A DNA stretch of 64,000 nt from Undaria pinnatifida (lineage: Eukaryota > Sar > Phaeophyceae > Laminariales > Alariaceae): the NCBI GenBank assembly GCA_012845835.1, contig JABAKD010000017.1, positions 7,711,600 to 7,775,599 of the forward strand, in the 5' to 3' direction. Below, in pieces: positions 56,646 through 64,000 of the stretch. The position numbers and the translations under genes were made by a program. The notes below the pieces were generated by a model. That model did not search any database. It saw only the letters and a list, made by a program, of their open reading frames with translations, and was not told the DNA's origin. The number at the start of each line of letters is the position of its first letter. Position 1 is the stretch's first letter.

Positions 56646-57117
56646 TCCCCACTGTCGTCGAAGATGTTGTGGTCCTGTAGATGTCGCGTCCATGTCTGGT
56701 ACTCTTGTGTGAGTGGTGCTCATGAAAACATGCCCTAGCGGGAAGTAGATGATCGCTGAGTGGCGTTCCTTTCCTTTACATCACGCCAGGTAATATTTGT
56801 CAACGCAACCGCTCGCTTGAAAACGACTATATACATACAGGGGGGCTTCGCCGCGGCGGGCTGACGCCCACCTGTGGCTCCGGACATGCCCGTAAGACAG
56901 GTAGCAAGCGAAGCGCAGAGGGACCGTAGAAGTGACAAGTTACTGGCAAGGGGTACGTTTTGATATTATATCAGTTTGTTGTGGTGTCTGCAAGTATGAT
57001 GAGGTGGAGCGAATTTGGACAGGTTTTGTACATAGTGAAGGGAGAAAGCAATAGAACGGTCCAAAGGTAGAGAAACCCATGATGATTTTCGTATCATGTG
57101 TCAGATACATATATGTA
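56646..57117. other. Anonymous sequence
   Basis: No gene or clear repeat is recognised. Confidence 0.35.
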
Positions 57118-57850
57118 TTGTAATATTATATGTGACCTAAACCTCTTGAAAACCCTTCCCCCCCTATATATATTCCTCGCTTTCTTTTGCTTAAACGCCC
57201 TAATATCGAAATCCGCCAGAGTAATAAACACTTCCACGCCCTGGATATCGCCTCGTTATCGTTTCAGAGCCGTCCATGCCGCTGCTGCAATTCCCACCTA
57301 CCCCCGCCCCCAACGCCCCCTCCTTCCCCACCACCCGCACCATCGCCAAGACCTAGCACCACGCGTATAGCAAACCCCTACATCTATGCAACCTAAAGCC
57401 CTCCCCCACCGCCTCCGGCCCCACCCCGCCACACCCCCCCCCCCTCCCCCACAAGAAATATATAGTTTCCACGCACAAATTGACCCTTTCCCCCCCCCCC
57501 CCCCGCCCCCCTTTTGATCAAAATCAGGCCCCCACGTCCTTAAAAACTCCGGCCTCCCCTCATCGGATATTCGACTTGCAGGATTTACTTGATAAACTGA
57601 TGCATATTTTTTCATAGCTGTCAGATTTTGTCCCCCTCAGAAACGGGTTTTATAGTTTCCGCGCACAGACTGACTAAAATCATCCTGTTGACCCTGATAG
57701 CTACACTGTAGTTGCAAGGGGAGTCGCCGACCTATATCCTTGATGAGGACACACAACTCGTAATGCGCGCGATGGGAGTATCACACACAGCTTGCAAAGG
57801 TAGATGAGTTTCGACAAAATCTTCGATGTCACAGCTGGAGTGTACTGAAG
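57118..57850 (-). mobile_element. Family A, reverse truncated copy
   Basis: Start module at 57,612-57,842 (minus). A first-type unit and one second-type unit follow leftward, ending at TATATGTGACCTAAACCTCTTG (57,128), which is the exact internal unit boundary seen in other copies. It meets the next copy head-to-head across TATATATATTATA. Confidence 0.8.
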
Positions 57851-57875
57851 TATTTGTTTTTATAATATATATATT

Positions 57876-58222
57876 ATAAAAATTAAAATACACTCCAGCT
57901 GTGAGATCGAAGATTTCGTCGAAACTCATCTTTGCAAGCTGTGTGTGATACTCCGATCGCGCGCATTACGAGTTGTGTGTTCTCATTAAGGATATAGGTC
58001 GGCGAATCCCCTTACAACTGCAGTGTAGCTATCAGGGTCAACAGGATGATTTTAGTCAGTCTGTGCGCGGAAACTATAAAACCCGTTTCTGAGGGGGACA
58101 AAATCTGACAGCTGTGAAGGAAAAGGGGGGCCTGGTTTTGATCAAAAGCGAGCGGGTTTGGAGGGGGGCGTGGGGGGGGGGGGGGGAAAGGGGCAATTTG
58201 TGCATGTAAGCTATAAATCCTT
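57876..58222 (+). mobile_element. Family A, truncated copy
   Basis: The start module at 57,889-58,110 and the first G-run unit end at CTATAAATCCTTTATATATATG, where a TA tract interrupts the usual CCTTTCGAGGGG. This supports breakage or insertion at TA-rich sequence. Confidence 0.8.
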
Positions 58223-58357
58223 TATATATATGTACGATTACCGGCGGGTAATAGAACGGGACTACTAGACTACAACATCAGCAGCAGTAATCGCCAAACC
58301 AACTGGTATACCTCGAACGGAACGTACTGCTGCTGTATCATCATTTTTTATTTTTAG

Positions 58358-58669
58358 AAGTCCAACCATAAGTACCTGGACCTACCTCCTCTCTTCTCCC
58401 CTGTAAGCGAGTACTCCTATGTGTATATTGGCCACGAGACTGTCATGGATCACGCAGCTCGCAGCGTTAAACCCAAGCCGCTCAACTGTTGCAACACAGT
58501 ATCGACCGCTCAAATGGTCGAACTCACATATTACGGAAATGAAATATTTTTGCAAAAACGAGTACTACAGCAGAGAGGCAGCTCGGGCACGGTGCAAGCA
58601 CGCCTGAGGCCGCGTCGGACACAGTCCGCGTCGGCTAGCAAGATAAGGAATTTTCGGGCCGAGGAGTAA
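58358..58669 (+). CDS. Possible terminal exon of an unrecognised gene
   Basis: A TTTTTTATTTTTAG acceptor-like tract ends at 58,357. From there 103 codons are open to TAA-free sequence and a stop at 58,667-58,669. The peptide starts KSNHKYLDLPPLFSP, contains HETVMDHAARSV and MVELTYYGNEIFLQK, and ends in a basic Arg/Ser/Ala region (RLRPRRTQSASASKIR). No family is recognised. An alternative frame overlaps at 58,419-58,607. Upstream exons were not found, and it may derive from a mobile element. Confidence 0.25.
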   Translation, partial: KSNHKYLDLPPLFSPVSEYSYVYIGHETVMDHAARSVKPKPLNCCNTVSTAQMVELTYYGNEIFLQKRVLQQRGSSGTVQARLRPRRTQSASASKIRNFRAEE

Positions 58670-58869
58670 CTCTCATCGCAAGCGAGGACGGCAAAAGCTC
58701 GACAATATGTCCAAGAAAGCTGAGGAGTGTTCTCCGAGCAGCAGCTGCAATTTTGTACATGTTTTTCGATTTTTTTGCATATTTTTCTATTTTTTGTTTT
58801 CAACTGGTACCTCAACAACGTGCGCTTGTTTTTTCAAATTAATTTAATTTTGTTATTTTGAAACAAAAA

Positions 58870-59012
58870 GCAGTACCAATCACTGTACATATATGATACG
58901 TACCCGGCGATACCATGCCGTGCACTTTACGCGAGTACTATTGGCAGTACCAATAACTGTTCCTGTGTGATACTTATCAGAAGATGCCGCTCCTCACACT
59001 TCACCCAAGTAA
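58870..59012 (+). repeat. ~70-77-bp tandem duplication
   Basis: Two copies begin AGTACCAAT(C/A)ACTGT, continue with TGATAC and GATACCATGCCG or AGATGCCGCTCC, and end ACTTTACGCGAGTA or ACTTCACCCAAGTA. It lies at the edge of the satellite array. Confidence 0.6.
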
Positions 59013-59089
59013 GTGCCAAACACGGATGTAGAGTGTATCGTGTCACGCATATACTTTGTTTCTTTCTTGTACGACCTGCTGTAGCATTG

Positions 59090-62000
59090 GTAGTTGCTGA
59101 TATACGGCTATCACGGGTTGTAATTGTAGTTGCGTTGCGGGCCGCTGCGTCTGGTACGACGGCTGTGCCTGATGGGGTTGCTTTGCTGATCGCTGTTGAC
59201 ATACAGCCGCCGCCGACACGGCTGTGAGGATGTACACCCATCATTGGATCGGCTGTGCCATATGTGTTTTCTCTCTGCTGATGATCGTGGTTGGTGTGTG
59301 GCTATGCCACTCACGTTTTCGCTTTGCTGATCGCGGTTGACATACCATTCTGGTCGACACGGTTGTGTTGTCCAGACGCGCTTTCTATTTGCTTCCCATG
59401 GCTGATATTCGGATGTGCTTGCTTGGCAACATAAGTAGGCGGGTGTGGCTATGCCCTAAGGGGTTTGCTTTGCTGATTGTTGTTGATACACAGCGGCGCC
59501 AGATACGTTTTCGCCTTCCTGACCGCGGCTGATAGACCGCGCTCTTGATGTATACCTGTGCCACATAGACTTTTGCATTTCTAATCGCGGTTGATACGCC
59601 GCTTTGGTCGACACGGCTGTGTCGTCCAGAAGTGCTTTCGCTTTGGTTTATGATCGCTGTTGATGCACAGCTGAAACATATATGATTTTGCCTCGCTGAT
59701 CGCGGTTAATTTCCCGTGCTGTCAATATACAGCTGTGCCATATAGGCGTTCGATTGGCTGATCGCGGGGGATATACCGCTCTGGTCGACGCGGCTGTGTC
59801 GTCCAGAAGTGCGTTCGTTTTGGTTTCTGATTGTTGTTGATACACAGTTGTGCCAGATATATTTTCACTGTGCCGATCGCGGTTGATATACCGCGTTGGT
59901 ATCCGTTGATATACCGCGCTGTTGATATATAGCTTTGCCTTCTAGGATTTTGCTTCGCTGATCGCGGTTGTTACACCGTTTCGGTCGGCACGGCTAAGTC
60001 GTCTAGAGGTACTTTCACTTTGGTTTCTGATCGCTGCTGCTGTAAAGCTGGGTCAGATGTGCTTGCGCCTGGTCGATCGCGGTTGATATACAGTTGTGCC
60101 ATATAGGCTTTCGCTTTGCTGATCGTGGTTTAAACACCACTCTGGTCGACACGGCTGTGTCGTCCAAAAGTGGTTTATCTGATCGCTTTTGTGATATACA
60201 GCTGCGCCAGATATGCTTGCGCTTAGCTTATGGCAGTTACCTGAGGGGTTTTCTTTGATGACTGTTGTTGACACACAGCTACGACAGATGACCCAGGCTA
60301 CGGTAGGAGGGTCCCTTTTCGGGCCTTGAATTTCAGTGGCTAGGGGTCACTCGCGCGAGTAACCCCTTTGTTCCTTTGCGATCTCACGTTTTCTTTATGC
60401 TTTACATTTTGACGAAATCCATCCGGAATGCAAAGGGAATCAAAGCTGCGCCAAAACAAGTGCCTAAACCATTTTCATCCGTGGGGTACAGAGTCACTCG
60501 TGCGAGTGGCTCAAGCACACCAGTGAAATCGGGGGTACTCCTACTACCGCAGCCTTGGTCAGATATACTTTCGCGGTTGGTGTACCGCGCTCTTCATTGT
60601 ACAGCTATGCGATATAGGCTTTCGCTTTGCTGATTGCGGTTGACATACCGCTCTGGACGACGCGGCTGTGCCGTCAAGAAGTGCTTTTGATTCGGTTTCT
60701 GATCGCTGTTGATGCACAGCCGAGGCAGATATGCTTTCCCGTCGCTGGTGGCGGTTGATGTACGGCGCTATTGATAGATAGCTGTGTCTGATAGGATTTT
60801 CCTTCGCCGATCGCGATTGACATATCGCTCGGATCAATACGGCTGTGTCCTCCAGATATGCTTTCGTTTTGGATTCTAATCGCTGCTGATACACAGCTGA
60901 GGGAGATATGCTTTGGCCTTGCTGATTGCGTTTGATATTCCGCGCTAATGGTATACAGCTGTGCCATATAGGCTTTCGCTTGGCTGATCGCGATTGGTAT
61001 ACCGCTCTGATTGACACGACTGTGTCGTCCGGAAGTGCTTTCGCTTTGGTTTATTTTATTTTTGTGGTATACAGCTTCGCCCGATATGCTTCCACCTTGC
61101 TTATCGAGCTGCCTGAGGGGTGTGCTTTGGTGATTGCTGTTGATACACAGCTGCGACAGATGTGGTTTCGCCTCGCTGATCGAAGTTGGTATACCGAGCC
61201 GTTGATATATAGCTATACCATATATAGGCCTTCGCTACGCGGATCGTGGTGCGTATACCACCCTGGTCGACACGGCTGTGTCGTTCATAAGTGCTTTCGT
61301 ATTTGTTTGGTTGGCGTCGGGGTTGATGTACAGCCGCGCCACATGTGGTATTGCGTTGCTAAGAGCATTTTCTGGAGGAGATGGCTTCGCTGATCCCAGC
61401 TGAAACAAAGCTGCGCCAGATATGCTTTCGCCTTGCTAATTGTGGTCAATAGACCGCGGTATCGATATACAGCTGTGACATGTAGGCTCTTGCTTGTTGC
61501 TGATCGCGGCGGATATATCGCTCTAGTCGACACGGCTGTGTCGTCGAGAAGTACTTTCGCTTTGGTTTTCTTAAAGCGGTTGATATACAGCTGGGCCAGA
61601 TAGGCTTTTGCTTCGCTGGTCGAAGTTGATGTATAGCTCTGGTCGGCACGGCCTTCTAGAGGGGACGCTTTCGTTTTTGCGGCTCATGGTTGATGTACAG
61701 CTGGGCTAGCTTTGCTACACAAGTTTGGGTGGGCGCGGCTGTACCGCAGGGGGTTTCGTTCGCAGATCGCTGTTGACATAAAGCTGCGCCAGATATGCTT
61801 TCGCTTCGCTGATCGCCGTTGATATACCGCTCTGTTTGTATGCAGCCGCACCGGATATGCTTTCACGTTGGAGATACTGGGTGATATGCCGTTCTGGTCG
61901 ATACGGCTGTGTCGTCCGGAAGTGCCTTCGCTTTGCCGCTCATTGTTGATATACGGCTTGGTTAGCTCCGCTTCAGACATTTGCAGCTGCGGCTGTCCCT

Positions 62001-63780
62001 GAGAGGGTTCGCACTCCTGATTGTTGTTGATGTATATCTGCGCCAGATATGCTTTCGCTTTGCTGATCGCGGTTGACACACAGCGCTGTTGATATGCAGC
62101 AGCGCAAAATATACTTTTGCTTTGCTGTTCGCGGTTGATATACCGCTCTGGTCGACATGGCCGTGTCGTGCGGGCTTTCGCTTTTGGTTTTCTGATCGCT
62201 GGGGTACATAGCTGTGCTAGTATGCGTTTGCTCTGCCGCACGCGGCTGACATGCTGCGTTGTTGATACACAGCGCGAAGGATACTGGTATCGCTGCTCCT
62301 TTGTCGTCGTGCCGACGCGCGTTGGTTACAATTTGATGATTCGCGGGTGCTACGACGTAGAAGGTTAACCCCTTTCTGCTGCAACGGCTTGATATTCTGC
62401 GGAACGAGACGCGGAGGAGTTTATGGTTGACTTTCGAGCGTGCGTTGCCGGACATTGTGCCCTAAACCTACACTCTCAATGATCGCTTTGCTGATCGCCG
62501 TCAATGTACCGCTTTGACTGACACAACTGTGGCATGGGGGACTTCGCTTTGCATCTCGTTGATGAAATACGACTGTGCCAGTTGAAGGTTCGTTTTAGTA
62601 ATTGGCTTTGCCGCTGCTGTGGGGATATGAACCCATCACTTGGCCTGCTGTGCCCAACGTGCCAACGCCCTGTTGATCGGTGTTTACATACGGCTTTGCC
62701 AGATATATTTTACCTTTTCTGATGTTGGTCGATGTACCGCCCTGGTCGACACGGCTGTGTCGTCCAGAATTGGCTTTCGCTTTGCTGCTCAATGTTGATA
62801 TACGGCCGTGCCAGTTGTATTTTCGCTTTGCTGACTGGTTAGACCGCTCGCCGACACGGCTGTATTATGGTTGCTACTGCCCTGGTCGCTGGCAATATAT
62901 AGCTATCACACGCACGGCGGTGCCAGCGAATTCTGCTTTGCTGACCTTGGCGCGATTGGGCAGCGGCGTTTGTTTGGCCAATCTCGGCACGTCGTGCTGT
63001 AACCTCGCTGGTTGCTGGTTAGTTGCGGTTGATACACCGATATCGCTGACAAGGAGTTGCCGGAGATAGTTTTGTCATCGCTGGTTGCTGTGGTTATCAA
63101 GATGTTGACGAATCTTTTCGTGGCCACTACTGCTGCTTCGCGGCTTGCGGTTGAAATGCAGTTATGGCTGACATGAAATAGTTGCGACCGCTATACCGCT
63201 TTTTACTGTCGATAAAGTTCATGCTGATGCAGTTGGTCTAAGGTGGTTGCGTGTTTCGCTCGTTGTGTTGCGGTGGTTACACAGCTGTGGTTGATGTGCA
63301 GATCGCTGTTGATATACAGTTATTGCTGGCACGGCGGTACCAGATGCTTTAGCTTTGCGGATTGCTTTGGGTACCAACCGTCTGGGACTTCAGAGGGCAA
63401 CGTTCGTTGACAAATATAACGGACGATTGCAGGGTCACCCACACGACGTTACCCGGGCTGCTAGCTCAAGAGGTGGGGACTATAGGGTGCGACTCCAACC
63501 GGAAGAGCTGCTCGATGTGCGCGTAGCATGGAACATCGTTTGCTACGCACTCTTGCCATGGCAATGACTTCATTTCTGACTTTATCGCTGCTGCGTGGGC
63601 CCCAAAACCGATTCATGAGGGTACACAACCGTCGCTGACACGGCTCTGTAGACATGCAACCATAATTGACAGTGCTGCTGTGCCAGAGATGGTTTCGCTT
63701 TGCGGGTCACTGTTAATATACAGCTGTGCCATTGTTTCGCCTTGCGGGTCGCTGCTAACATACAGCTATTGCCTACAAAG
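59090..63780. repeat. Degenerate satellite with three-subunit higher-order repeat
   Basis: The core GCTGATCGCGGTTGATATAC recurs throughout, followed at short distance by GCTTTCGCTTTG-like sequence. Three subunit types alternate. One has CCGCTCTGGTCGACACGGCTG and TGTCGTCCAGAAGTG. The second has CTGATCGCTGTTGATACACAGCTG and GCCAGATATG. The third has CCGCGCTGTTGATATA and GCCATATAGG. One set is about 175-180 bp. The array is interrupted once by a MITE at 60,296-60,554 and becomes more diverged beyond about 62,400. Minus-strand frames stay open for long stretches because the units lack stops there. I read this as satellite DNA, not a protein gene. Confidence 0.8.
60296..60554. mobile_element. 259-bp MITE inserted in the satellite
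   Basis: It starts GGCTACGGTAGGAGGGTCCC and ends GTACTCCTACTACCGCAGCC, giving terminal inverted repeats with a few mismatches. It is the reverse complement of 48,078-48,334 along its length. Inner palindromes are GGTCACTCGCGCGAGTAACC and GTCACTCGTGCGAGTGGC. Satellite sequence lies on both sides, so insertion postdates array formation. Confidence 0.85.
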
Positions 63781-64000
63781 ATGTGTTGTCTACTATTAAT
63801 ATAGGACCTTCGGGTTTTCGATTCCAATTTGTGAGATGACCACCAAAGACAAGAGGGTTAACACTAGAGAAATATGTAATGCCTACTCCCCCCTCCGATC
63901 CAGGGTAACAGCCCCACCGCCTGCGACCCAGACCGATAGATCCACGGAGAGAGAGACAGAGAGAGAGAGAGACTGCTGCCGCCGGGTGGCCCTTTACCCT
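63781..64000. other. Window end, GA microsatellite
   Basis: No gene. A (GA)n tract with a few CAGA interruptions lies at 63,944-63,972. Confidence 0.6.

Noticed and set aside
59648-63069. Minus-strand repeat protein (RAVYQPRSAK, QQRSE and LLDDTAAS-like units)
   Set aside because: The units are open in more than one minus-strand frame, are interrupted by stops, and follow the satellite period; this fits absence of stops in the unit, not a gene.
59090-63780. CRISPR-like array
   Set aside because: Units are diverged, contiguous and three-part, without identical short repeats and unique spacers, and the context is eukaryotic.

Overview
This is a gene-poor, repeat-dominated stretch of a nuclear eukaryotic genome. 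The sequence shows remnants of a Ty1/copia-type retrotransposon and of an intron-bearing hAT transposase, several families of non-autonomous repeats, long microsatellites, short interstitial TTAGGG-like tracts and a 500-N scaffold gap. There is no bacterial-style gene layout, and I recognise no intact host gene, rRNA or functional tRNA. A stramenopile, possibly a brown alga, would fit this mixture. That is a low-confidence impression, not something the sequence proves.

Layout. 1-9.1 kb: largely anonymous sequence with a 10-bp minisatellite (3.4 kb), a partial MITE (4.9 kb), an NcoI-like palindrome array (6.5 kb) and two diverged copies of a repeat (7.4-7.85 kb). 9.2-18 kb: copies of a large composite repeat, here called family A, with long G/C runs, a (GTTT)n microsatellite and the assembly gap. 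18.7-23.9 kb: a decayed copia element, split by a polyadenylated insertion that has a target-site duplication. 24-30.2 kb: a tandem repeat with a tRNA-like T-arm, then back-to-back family A and family B copies joined at TA-rich tracts. 30.7-34.45 kb: a degenerate hAT transposase gene with phase-consistent GT-AG introns. 35-51.5 kb: anonymous DNA carrying minisatellites, palindromic hexamer arrays (42.0-42.5 and 45.9-46.7 kb), a MITE (48.1 kb) and one unrecognised broken coding stretch (50 kb). 51.5-58.2 kb: more family A copies, an inverted pair of a ~370-bp repeat, and AAC-tailed SINE-like repeats. 58.3-58.7 kb: a possible terminal exon. 59.1-63.8 kb: a degenerate satellite with three-subunit higher-order organisation, with one MITE copy inside it.

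The strongest candidate for something undescribed is family A. Twelve full or partial start modules are visible by eye, eight on + and four on -. Fuller copies run from a start module of ~230 bp through two kinds of G-tract-bearing internal repeats to an end module that is itself duplicated. Copies meet head-to-head or tail-to-tail at TA-rich tracts. I see no protein of its own. The layout recalls non-autonomous helentron-like elements with internal tandem repeats, or TA-microsatellite-targeting MITEs. That comparison is inference from architecture only.
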